Shown here: positions 41,094-49,103 of the stretch, in pieces | Numbering within the stretch: the first letter of the stretch is position 1 | How the letters are laid out: every line of letters starts with the position of its first letter | Source of the DNA: Spartinivicinus poritis | GTDB taxonomy: Bacteria; Pseudomonadota; Gammaproteobacteria; Pseudomonadales; Zooshikellaceae | Length of the DNA stretch: 64,000 bases | Assembly: GCF_028858535.1 (NCBI RefSeq) | Contig: NZ_JAPMOU010000024.1 | Location: 1 to 64,000 of the forward strand | Direction of reading: 5' to 3' | Notes under the pieces: generated by a model | The model's input: only the letters and a program-made list of their open reading frames with translations | Databases searched by the model: none | Told to the model about the DNA's origin: nothing | Made by a program: the position numbers and the translations under genes

Positions 41094-42230
41094 TCATTTA
41101 TTGATTATGGATAGTATTATTTTTTTGGGGTTAATAAATAACTGCCATTTATCATTGTTAACTCCAGAAAAAGCTTTTTTATAACGGCTCTCTGTTGCTG
41201 AAGAATTATTCACATTACGGATGAAAGTTTTTATTATTTGTTTAGGGTATTTGCGCATTAACTCACCATAAACTTCAGGGTCTTGTTCACCACTATCACC
41301 TACTAAAATAAATTTACGCTTAGGATAAACTTGTAAAATAGCCTCAATTTGCTTTGGTTTGGTTTCAGTGCCTTTTTTAAATAAATTTAATAAGGTCTCA
41401 TCCTTAAAGCGAATATATTTCAAACTATAGCTTGCCCAAGGGTAGCCTGCCGTGTCTGCAAACTCGACCAGAGGTTGATATAAATGCCATGGGCTAGAAG
41501 AAACAAAATGAAAGGTTGCCCCTTGTTGCGCCCAGCTTTGGTATAAAGCTGGCATACCTGCTGTGGGAATAAAGTCTTGAAAAAAAGTATAATTCATTAA
41601 CTTAGCATGGTCTGTAACTTGAGTAACTTTGATTGTGTCATCGATATCGCTTACAACAGATATACCTTCAGGGGGAATCAGGCTTACAGTCCCATAAAAG
41701 TTTCTTTTGTCTTTCGAATTTATTACAGCGCTAAATACAATTTGATTATTTTGCTGTAATTGATTAGCCTGTTGTTTCGTCAAGGTAATGGTGTCTTGAA
41801 AGTGACCATTGGGTGAAGATTTTGGTAACGTATAAAGTTGCTTTCCTATCCTGATTATAATACTTTTATTCCTTTCATTATCGGTAATTAGCAGGTTAAC
41901 TCGCCTATTGAAGTTGTTTTCCGTTTGTTTAGATGTGGCTGATAGGCCATACTTTGATTTTAATGCTCTAGCAATTAGCCGTTTTCGAATAATACTTTTT
42001 TCAGGTTCATACACCCAACCATGAATCGGTAAGTGCCATAATTGTGATGTTTCATCTAACCATGCACTACTACGAAAAAATTGTATATATTCATCAGACT
42101 TTATATTGGAAACTGTTTGATTATCAAACTTGTTGTGAGCTTTAATTGAAGAGGCATGCCCGTGTGTGGTTAAAAATACATAAATACTACAAAGAACCAG
42201 TGTTGTAGAAAGCCTGATTGTATAAAACAT
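41094..42230 (-). CDS. secreted APP1-domain (DUF2183) phosphatase-like protein
   Basis: The 378-residue protein has an N-terminal signal segment (STTLVLCSIYVFLTTHGHA) and, from about residue 190, the APP1/DUF2183 catalytic pattern SVVSDIDDTIKVTQV (DxDDT, HAD-like), then FVSSSPWHLY and FILVGDSGEQDPEVY. In yeast APP1 is a phosphatidate phosphatase. Here an exported enzyme acting on phospholipid-type substrates is possible. It is convergent with the reductase and stands alone. Confidence 0.85.
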   Translation of the reverse strand: MFYTIRLSTTLVLCSIYVFLTTHGHASSIKAHNKFDNQTVSNIKSDEYIQFFRSSAWLDETSQLWHLPIHGWVYEPEKSIIRKRLIARALKSKYGLSATSKQTENNFNRRVNLLITDNERNKSIIIRIGKQLYTLPKSSPNGHFQDTITLTKQQANQLQQNNQIVFSAVINSKDKRNFYGTVSLIPPEGISVVSDIDDTIKVTQVTDHAKLMNYTFFQDFIPTAGMPALYQSWAQQGATFHFVSSSPWHLYQPLVEFADTAGYPWASYSLKYIRFKDETLLNLFKKGTETKPKQIEAILQVYPKRKFILVGDSGEQDPEVYGELMRKYPKQIIKTFIRNVNNSSATESRYKKAFSGVNNDKWQLFINPKKIILSIINK

Positions 42231-42430
42231 GCTGATTTACCAAAAAAGTATTTTTAATGCCATGAATAATATCTTGTATTAAGTTTATATGTAAGCATAC
42301 CTTATATATACACTATGTAGTGTACTATAGAGAGTGTCTAAAAATGCACTTTTAATAGGATAGCTGTTAGTATCACAGCATTGTGTTTTAACGAAAGTGT
42401 CTTAACCAAACCTATGTCAGGAGGCTCCTT

Positions 42431-43576
42431 GTGAACCAATGGTACTTTTCAATTGAAGGGAAGCAGTCAGGCCCGATTGATGATGCAATGGCCAAGGTGA
42501 TGGTGAGAGAAAACCCAGGTTCTTATTGTTGGAAACAAGGCTTTAGCGACTGGTTGCCAGTTTATGAAGTACCCGAGTTACGTCGTATGAAGAAGGATGG
42601 TGTAACACCTTTTCCACCTCCACCCGCAAATATGATGTCACCTAAACCCTCTGCATTACCTCAGGTTGCGGGACAGACTGCAACGAATGTAGCGAAGACA
42701 CCGGCGAGTCAGCCAGCAGTACAGCCACAGACTACTACTCAAGCAACACAAGCATCGGCAGGTTTTGGTAGTGCTCAATACACAGAAGGTATCGACTATA
42801 AAATATATGGCACAGAAACCCAGTTTCTTGAGTTGGAGTTAGACCCAAAAGAAAGTGCGGTTGCTGAGGCTGGTGCCATGATGTACAAGACATCAGGTGT
42901 AGAAATGGAAACAATCTTTGGTGATGGCAGCCAACAACAAAGCTCAGGCTTTATGAGCCAGCTGATGGGGGCAGGGAGAAGGTTAATCACAGGAGAGAGT
43001 TTATTTACTACCGTTTTTACTCAAACTGGCTCTGGCAAAGGTAAAGTAGCATTTGGTGCTCCATTTCCTGGTACTATATTACCTATTTCTTTGTCAGATT
43101 ATCATGGCAAGTTGATTTGCCAAAAAGATAGTTTTTTAGCAGGGGCTAAAGGTGTTGAAATTGGCTTACATTTTCAAAAGAAAATTTTAACCGGGTTATT
43201 TGGTGGCGAAGGTTTTATTCTGCAAAAGCTAGAAGGTGATGGGCTGGTATTTGTCCACATGGGGGGCACTGTCCATAAAATGGAATTAGGCATAGGCGAA
43301 ACATTGCATGTAGATACTGGTTGTTTGGCTGCAATGACGGAAAGTGTAGATTACGACATTAAGCGCGCAGGTGGTATTAAAACGATGCTTTTTGGTGGTG
43401 AAGGTTTCTTTTTTGCTACATTGACAGGTCCTGGAACGGTATGGTTACAAAGCCTGCCATTCTCCAGATTAGCAGGCAGAATGTTAGCTGCTGCACCAGG
43501 TGGTGGTGGACGATCTCAGGGTGAGGGATCACTACTAGGTGGTTTAGGTGATATATTTGGCGACAGCAGTCGTTAA
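42431..43576 (+). CDS. GYF_2 plus AIM24/TIGR00266-family protein
   Basis: The 381-residue protein starts with a GYF_2-like domain (WYFSIEGKQSGPIDDA...YCWKQGFSDWLPV), followed by a Pro/Thr/Gln-rich linker at about residues 55-115. The remaining 230 residues match the TIGR00266/AIM24 beta-barrel family (YGTETQFLELELDPKESAVAEAGAMMY, GLFGGEGFILQKLEGDGLVFVHMGG). Function of the bacterial family is not known. The GTG start follows the near-perfect CAGGAGG. It precedes the protease/FHA pair. Confidence 0.87.
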   Translation: MNQWYFSIEGKQSGPIDDAMAKVMVRENPGSYCWKQGFSDWLPVYEVPELRRMKKDGVTPFPPPPANMMSPKPSALPQVAGQTATNVAKTPASQPAVQPQTTTQATQASAGFGSAQYTEGIDYKIYGTETQFLELELDPKESAVAEAGAMMYKTSGVEMETIFGDGSQQQSSGFMSQLMGAGRRLITGESLFTTVFTQTGSGKGKVAFGAPFPGTILPISLSDYHGKLICQKDSFLAGAKGVEIGLHFQKKILTGLFGGEGFILQKLEGDGLVFVHMGGTVHKMELGIGETLHVDTGCLAAMTESVDYDIKRAGGIKTMLFGGEGFFFATLTGPGTVWLQSLPFSRLAGRMLAAAPGGGGRSQGEGSLLGGLGDIFGDSSR

Positions 43577-43736
43577 CACTTTTAAAAGGATAGGGTTGGG
43601 TCAGCTCTGAAAACTGTTACCCAACTTTATGTATGTACAACTATAAAATAATGAATGGAGCTGATTTGGCTTTGAGTTATCTAACTATCATAGTGAAAAC
43701 TATGCTGAAAGTTATATATACGATACTATCCGCCAA

Positions 43737-45038
43737 ATGAAAACAAATATTATCCGACAATTATTATTACTTTTGTTACTATGTTTTGGCAAGCCAGTGT
43801 TGGCTGAACAGGTAAGCCCTGATGGTAAGGCAACTCAGTTATTTAATGAGTTTAATAAACAAGTCTATCAAATTCGCGTAATTGATATCGCTTCAGGAGA
43901 CAAGTCGAGTATAGGCTCTGGCTTTCAAGTGAGTGCAAATGGTTACGTGGCCACTAACTTTCATGTGGTTTCTTCTTACATTCATGAACCTGAAAAATAC
44001 CGGCTAGAATATGTCAGTCATAATGGAATAACGGGAGCTTTAGAGGTTAAGGGGATCGATGTTATTCATGACTTGGCTGTACTTAAAGCAGAAAAGCTGG
44101 CAGCTAATCATTTTAATTTCAGGCGTGAGTCTATCGCTAAAGGAGACCGTATCTTTTCCATGGGTAATCCTCAAGACTTAGGGATGACTATTATAGAAGG
44201 TAATTATAATGGCTTACTCAAAAACTCTCGGTTCAAAAAAATATTATTTTCTGGCTCGTTAAACCCAGGTATGAGTGGTGGACCTGCTTTGGATATTAAT
44301 GGGCTTATTGTTGGTGTTAATGTATCAAAGGCGACTCGGGGTGAACAACTTAGTTTTCTTGTACCTGTGCAGTACTTGAGCACACTGGTGCAACAAGTAC
44401 AAACAACAGCAGCTAGTAATAGTTCGAACCAAATAGAAAGTTTTCAAAAAGTCATTGAAAGTACATTACATGAAGACCAAGATGAGTTTTTTCAAACAAT
44501 TCTAAGTCAACCATTTTTAACTGATAGCTTTGGTGATTTAAAGCTACCGACTAGGCTAAGCCCTACATTGAACTGTTGGGGGCACTCTGTTGATGATGAA
44601 GAGATAAAATACAATAGCTTTCATCAGCATTGTAAGCTAGATGACCAAATATATATAAGCAATGACTTTTATACAGGTGATTTTGCTTATGACTATGAGT
44701 GGTTGACCACCAGTAAGTTAAACCCACTACAGTTTTACGATGCTTTAGAGCAGCGTTATAGCCATACCAAACTATACAACTTATCAGGTAAAAAGCATGC
44801 TACTGGCTATCAATGTAAGTCAGATTTCGTCAGGGTTGCAGACAGTTCATGGAAAGTGTCTAGCTGTTTTCGGGCCTATAAAGACTATAAAGGGTTGTAT
44901 GATGCGCTCTTGCTTATGGCCTTAGTTGAGCGTAATGATAAGGCAGCCATTTTAAAGATAGGAGCGGCGGGTATTAGTAAACAAAATGCAACGTTACTCT
45001 TTAAAAAATTTATGGAGTCAATAGAGTGGCAGCATTGA
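43737..45038 (+). CDS. secreted trypsin-like serine protease
   Basis: The 433-residue protein has a signal peptide (IIRQLLLLLLLCFGKPVLA) and the HtrA-like chymotrypsin fold: GSGFQVSANGYVATNFHVV (His), DVIHDLAVLKAEKL (Asp), NPGMSGGPALDINGLIVGV (Ser). No PDZ domain follows; the C-terminal 200 residues, with several Cys, are unknown. It should be a periplasmic or exported protease. It overlaps the FHA membrane protein gene by 13 bases, so the two are coupled and may act together. Confidence 0.87.
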   Translation: MKTNIIRQLLLLLLLCFGKPVLAEQVSPDGKATQLFNEFNKQVYQIRVIDIASGDKSSIGSGFQVSANGYVATNFHVVSSYIHEPEKYRLEYVSHNGITGALEVKGIDVIHDLAVLKAEKLAANHFNFRRESIAKGDRIFSMGNPQDLGMTIIEGNYNGLLKNSRFKKILFSGSLNPGMSGGPALDINGLIVGVNVSKATRGEQLSFLVPVQYLSTLVQQVQTTAASNSSNQIESFQKVIESTLHEDQDEFFQTILSQPFLTDSFGDLKLPTRLSPTLNCWGHSVDDEEIKYNSFHQHCKLDDQIYISNDFYTGDFAYDYEWLTTSKLNPLQFYDALEQRYSHTKLYNLSGKKHATGYQCKSDFVRVADSSWKVSSCFRAYKDYKGLYDALLLMALVERNDKAAILKIGAAGISKQNATLLFKKFMESIEWQH

Positions 45039-45967
45039 TTATTCAAACAGGTATACGACATGGTCGTGTTGCAGAAGTAGTAAAAAGCAGTAGTGATTCG
45101 CTAACTATCGGCCGAGGATTTGATAATGACCTGGTGTTAGTGGATCCTTATATTGCTGCTAATCAACTTTGTTTTAAACAGAGAGAAGGGGAATGGTTTG
45201 TTGATATTATAGATGAAACTAACCCTGTATTAATCAATGGACAAAATATAGTTGATAATACCCAAGTTCAGTCGGGTGATAGATTAAGAGTTGGACGAAC
45301 CAGTTTAACGATATATCTTGATAACCATCAAATTGAGCCGACACGTAAATTATTACTGTCTGGTTGGTTGCATCATGATAACTTGGGAATAATACTACCT
45401 ACACTGGTTTTGCTTGGGGTCTGTCTTTTAGATGCAGGCATTGGTTTTTTACAAGTATCGGACCGCTATGAGTGGAAAGAATATACATTTTATTCACTGA
45501 TTGGTGCCCTAATTATTGTTATTTGGGCAGCTATTTGGTCAATTGCAGGCCGGTTACTCAGGCATGAGCACCATTTTTCTAGCCAATTATTAATTACTAG
45601 TGTGGCTGCAGGTGTGTATACACTATTAGAACCAATAAGCAGCTATATAGAATACGCAACTAATAGTATCTTTACTGGAGAGGCTACAGCTATATTTTTT
45701 GTGTTAGTGGTACTCACTGGTTTATTAAAATTTAACTTGATGTTTGCTACTAATATAGTAAGAAGTAGCACCGCTGCATTGGTAGCGAGTATAAGCACCA
45801 CAATTTTTCTACACACAATTAACTATCTAGAGCAAACTGATCAAAGTAACAGACCTGAGTATTCAAATGTACTAAAAGCACCATTTGCACACATAAGTGG
45901 TGATAGCTCGATAGATGAATATTTTCAAGAGTTAGAAGGGGAGTTTGAACGGCTAGAGATAGAATAG
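45026..45967 (+). CDS. degenerate FHA domain membrane protein
   Basis: The 313-residue protein has an N-terminal FHA fold (LTIGRGFDNDLVLVDPYIAANQLCF...NPVLINGQNI...GDRLRVGRTSLTIYL). The Ser-Arg-x-His positions used for phosphothreonine binding read Ala-Ala-Asn-Gln, so canonical binding is doubtful. From about residue 115 there are about four to five membrane segments (LGIILPTLVLLGVCLLDAGI and others). GTG start at 45026 lies inside the protease gene. The pair may be a membrane-bound protease complex. Confidence 0.75.
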   Translation: MAALIIQTGIRHGRVAEVVKSSSDSLTIGRGFDNDLVLVDPYIAANQLCFKQREGEWFVDIIDETNPVLINGQNIVDNTQVQSGDRLRVGRTSLTIYLDNHQIEPTRKLLLSGWLHHDNLGIILPTLVLLGVCLLDAGIGFLQVSDRYEWKEYTFYSLIGALIIVIWAAIWSIAGRLLRHEHHFSSQLLITSVAAGVYTLLEPISSYIEYATNSIFTGEATAIFFVLVVLTGLLKFNLMFATNIVRSSTAALVASISTTIFLHTINYLEQTDQSNRPEYSNVLKAPFAHISGDSSIDEYFQELEGEFERLEIE

Positions 45968-46111
45968 AGTTATTTTATAGAACTACAAAAACTTTTGCTG
46001 CAGGTCAATCAAGTTACTGCCTTCCCCTAAGCTTATTTAGCTAATACCTTAGAAGCTCATGGTGTCTAATACTGGGCTTTTGTTGAAACTTCATTATCCC
46101 TGGAGGGTGGT

Positions 46112-46321
46112 ATGCAAGTTAAAGACTCTTCTCGCCTTCGCTATGTACAGGTCCTCGTTTCTATAGGAGATATTAAAAAAATAAGCTCATTTGCTGTCCC
46201 TGAAAATATTGCTTCCATCAAAATCATGAAAAAATTGGGGATGAAGTACATAAAAACGTTTATCAACAAGGATCCTTTAGGTGACGTAGAGGCACTACTT
46301 TATGAACGAGAAGTAAGATAA
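46112..46321 (+). pseudogene. GNAT acetyltransferase C-terminal fragment
   Basis: The 69-codon frame ends in SFAVPENIASIKIMKKLGMKYIKTF, the C-terminal part of a RimJ/RimL-type GNAT, but the acetyl-CoA-binding N-terminal part is not found upstream. GGAGGG precedes the ATG, so it may still be translated. Probably a remnant of a deleted gene. Confidence 0.6.
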
Positions 46322-46329
46322 TTTGTGGC

Positions 46330-46776
46330 TTATGTATCTTGGTTAGTTGAATAATAAGCCATTAGAATCTCAGTCTTTCCTGTATGCTCATCGGGCTGTT
46401 CCTTAATAGCAGTAAAGCCATTTTGTTGATAGAACTTAATGCTTTTTTTATTATCTCGATATACGGTCAAATCTAATTTATTGCGTAATGATTTTGCTTT
46501 GGCTAATAATTGCTGTCCAATTCCACTGCCTTGATCAGAAGGGTCCACAAATATAGCAGCTAATGTGTTATTATAAAGTGAAAAAAAGCCTTTAATACCT
46601 TCAGCATCTTCATACACATATGTTTCTGATGATGGTATATAGACCTCTTGCATTAAGTTTAATTTAGAATGCCAAAAGTCAGGACTTACAAAGTCATGAG
46701 CTTTAATAGAAGCTTCCAGCCAAATATTTAATACAGTATCCATATCTGTTGGAATAAAGGGACGTATCATTGTCAT
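46330..46776 (-). CDS. GNAT-family N-acetyltransferase
   Basis: The 148-residue protein shows GNAT motifs: IRPFIPTDMDTVLNIWLEAS at the N-terminus, AIFVDPSDQGSGIGQQLLAKAK as motif A (acetyl-CoA P-loop), and VYRDNKKSIKFYQQNGF as motif B. It is YiaC/YjaB-like. Substrate unknown. It ends 8 bases from the convergent GNAT remnant. Confidence 0.9.
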   Translation of the reverse strand: MTMIRPFIPTDMDTVLNIWLEASIKAHDFVSPDFWHSKLNLMQEVYIPSSETYVYEDAEGIKGFFSLYNNTLAAIFVDPSDQGSGIGQQLLAKAKSLRNKLDLTVYRDNKKSIKFYQQNGFTAIKEQPDEHTGKTEILMAYYSTNQDT

Positions 46777-46813
46777 ATTTATTTTCCTTATTCTATACTG
46801 GGGTTTGTTAACA

Positions 46814-47617
46814 CTATTGGGTGTAGATATAGTGATTTATGATGTTTTCGATTGTCCCGCTATTTCTCATTTGTACTATAATAGAATCTAATTTTTCTAT
46901 AAAATCTTTTTTGAAAGGGTAACGATCAAGACCTCTATTTGTATAACCAATATAACCCCATTCGCTATTTAAAACAGCTCCTTGAACTACTTTTCCGTGA
47001 ATGGCAGGTTTATATTCGCCAGATTTTTTTAGTTTTTCGAGCCCCCAAAAAATTGATGTCTTATCATTCACATAACATGGTATTCGTTTTTTTAATAATT
47101 TCAGTAAATTTAATTGATTACCTCTAGCTTCTTCTATTTTTATTTTATTCTGTTGAGCAAAACTCCAGAAGTGATCAGTGAAGCTCTCAAAACCACTGTT
47201 TCTACCAATAGTTAAACCTTTATAATCCTCAGGCCAATTAGCCCTGTTATCATCAATGAGAAACTCCTCACGACATACCACAACAAGCTTTTCAGCTAAG
47301 ATAGGTGTTGAATAAGGATCAATATAAGGACGGGTCTCTTTTCTCAGGTAAGGAGGATACAAGGCAAAACCTTCGCCTAGTTCCAATTGTTTTAAGCCAC
47401 GCTTCCAGGGGATAGGATGAATTTCTATATCATAACCAGTCATTTGCTGAAAGGCTTGTAATAAGATATCAGTATATATGCCTGCAGCCTCTCCATTTTC
47501 TTCATAAGAGTAAGGTGGGTATGAGTCGTCTGCCAGCACAATGACTGGAATGCGGGCTTGCGCATTAAATGTAGCTGCAGTAACTAATAGAGCTAGTACT
47601 AGTGCTTTTATCTTCAT
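46814..47617 (-). CDS. periplasmic family 3 solute-binding protein
   Basis: About 267 residues with a signal peptide (MKIKALVLALLVTAATFNAQA). The mature start VIVLADDSYPPYSYEENGEAAGIYTDIL is typical of amino-acid-type binding proteins, and two lobes follow. An upstream in-frame ATG at 47632 adds five residues; MKIKAL gives the normal signal peptide. No transport genes are near. Ligand unknown. Confidence 0.82.
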   Translation of the reverse strand: MKIKALVLALLVTAATFNAQARIPVIVLADDSYPPYSYEENGEAAGIYTDILLQAFQQMTGYDIEIHPIPWKRGLKQLELGEGFALYPPYLRKETRPYIDPYSTPILAEKLVVVCREEFLIDDNRANWPEDYKGLTIGRNSGFESFTDHFWSFAQQNKIKIEEARGNQLNLLKLLKKRIPCYVNDKTSIFWGLEKLKKSGEYKPAIHGKVVQGAVLNSEWGYIGYTNRGLDRYPFKKDFIEKLDSIIVQMRNSGTIENIINHYIYTQ

Positions 47618-47745
47618 TACAGCGATAAACATGATTTTGGCTCAAGTATAACTAATATAGCAACTAATATACCTTTATAGATACTAAGTAGAATTATTTA
47701 TTTTAAGTCTGTAATAGATTGTCTCGTAAACGATTAATGCTAATT

Positions 47746-48105
47746 CTAATCAATAAATCGCCAAGAGTCGGCACCATCAAATTTTCTAATTGGAATCGAT
47801 TGAATGGTGTCAAGATTGAGCATTCTTCCATTAACTGCAATCCTTTGCTCCTCACATTTTTCAGTTGAGGTATAATGTGTTGTACAGCCACAGATGCCAC
47901 AATGATGTAGCTCAATGAACTTATCTCCCCATAAGTAAGTTTTTGTTGGCTCGCTATTTATACAGATATTGACTTCTTCAGGCTTATAATAAGCCCACAA
48001 AGAACCAAGCCGATTGCAAATTGAACAATTACAGCTGGTTACAGCAGAGGGGAGATTGCTAACTGTTATATTCACGTTGCCGCAGTGGCAAGAAGCTTTA
48101 TACAT
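47746..48105 (-). CDS. GFA/CENP-V-type zinc protein
   Basis: The 119-residue protein has the GFA zinc pattern: SCHCGNV, SCNCSICNRLG, and HHCGICGCTTHY. The family is named for glutathione-dependent formaldehyde-activating enzyme, but most members have no proven reaction. It is monocistronic, followed by the acetyltransferase gene on the same strand with about 40 bases between. Confidence 0.9.
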   Translation of the reverse strand: MYKASCHCGNVNITVSNLPSAVTSCNCSICNRLGSLWAYYKPEEVNICINSEPTKTYLWGDKFIELHHCGICGCTTHYTSTEKCEEQRIAVNGRMLNLDTIQSIPIRKFDGADSWRFID

Positions 48106-48146
48106 AATGTATCGCCCTAAATATTATTTTTTGTTTTTTCATTTTA

Positions 48147-48866
48147 TTACCTTGAGCTATCTACAGCTAATAAACGAGGTAAATTACAATCTACAATAGC
48201 TTCTAAATTTGCTGTAATTTTTTCTGCATCCCAATCCCACCAAGCAATTTTTAATAGTTCATTTATAGTACTATCATCAAATCTGAACTTTATGACTTTA
48301 GCAGGATTACCTCCCACGATGCTGTATGCTGGAACATCGTTGGTCACGACGGATTTACTAGCAATAATTGAACCGTTACCCGCTTTAACTCCAGGCATAA
48401 TGGTTGAGTTATAACCAACCCAAACATCATTTTCTATAATGGTATCTCCTTTGTAGGGTAATTCTCCTTCCTTTGGCATAGCTTTTTCCCAACCATTACC
48501 AAATATTTGAAATGGATAGGTAGAAAAGCCAGAAGTTTTATGATTGGCACCATTCATTATAAAGGTTACGTCTTTGGCAATAGCACAAAATTTTCCAATA
48601 ATTAACTTATCCCCAATAAATGGAAAATGATAAAGTACGTTTTGTTCGAACCTTTCTGGTCCTTCTGGGTCATCGTAATAAGTGTAATCACCAACAATAA
48701 TATTATCTGAAGTGATAAAATTTTTTAAATAGCCAACTTGAGGAAAACCTTTCATTGGCTCCTTATTATTAGGGTTTGGCCCTTTCAATCCTATCTCCTG
48801 AAGTGAGTGAGTTTGTAATAAATCAGTTTTTAGCACGCTACCGCCCTTTGGAAGGTTAAGTTCCAA
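48147..48866 (-). CDS. Vat-like streptogramin A/xenobiotic O-acetyltransferase
   Basis: The 239-residue left-handed beta-helix protein resembles Vat enzymes, which acetylate streptogramin A. Shared features: GPNPNN.EP near the start, VGDYTYYDDPEG, VLYHFPFIGDKLIIGKFC, FIMNGANHKTSGFSTYPF with the catalytic His, IENDVWVGYNSTIMPGVK, YSIVGGNPAKVIKFRF and a WWDWD near the C-terminus. The family's usual length is about 210-220; the first 25 residues here are an extension, so an internal start is possible. It could give intrinsic drug resistance, but a housekeeping acetyltransferase role is equally possible. Confidence 0.85.
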   Translation of the reverse strand: MELNLPKGGSVLKTDLLQTHSLQEIGLKGPNPNNKEPMKGFPQVGYLKNFITSDNIIVGDYTYYDDPEGPERFEQNVLYHFPFIGDKLIIGKFCAIAKDVTFIMNGANHKTSGFSTYPFQIFGNGWEKAMPKEGELPYKGDTIIENDVWVGYNSTIMPGVKAGNGSIIASKSVVTNDVPAYSIVGGNPAKVIKFRFDDSTINELLKIAWWDWDAEKITANLEAIVDCNLPRLLAVDSSR

Positions 48867-49103
48867 TTTAGGTGTAGGTTTATTAAATTAAATTGTCCTA
48901 CAGTTGTTTTGTGCACTACAGCAAAAGCATACTTAACCCACAGTATTTTGAGTACCTTACTTTAGTCTTTAGTTAAATATGAAGTGATTAATAAGTATTC
49001 ACCTAAGACCACATATACGACCTAATCATAGTTGCGAATAGTTATCATTTGCTTTAGTCTGATCAATATTTCAGTTTGTAATTATTCCTTTTGGGAGTAC
49101 TCA
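48867..49103 (+). promoter_or_regulatory. promoter region with Fur-like box upstream of the peptide synthetase
   Basis: GCGAATAGTTATCATTTGC at 49034-49052 agrees with 12 of 19 positions of the Fur consensus and lies about 52 bases before the synthetase start. This suggests iron repression. The rest of the interval is A/T-rich divergent promoter space with the acetyltransferase. Confidence 0.65.

Noticed and set aside
49032-49103. Longer NRPS start at 49032
   Set aside because: The extra residues are not NRPS-like and overlap the Fur-like box; GGGAG supports 49104.
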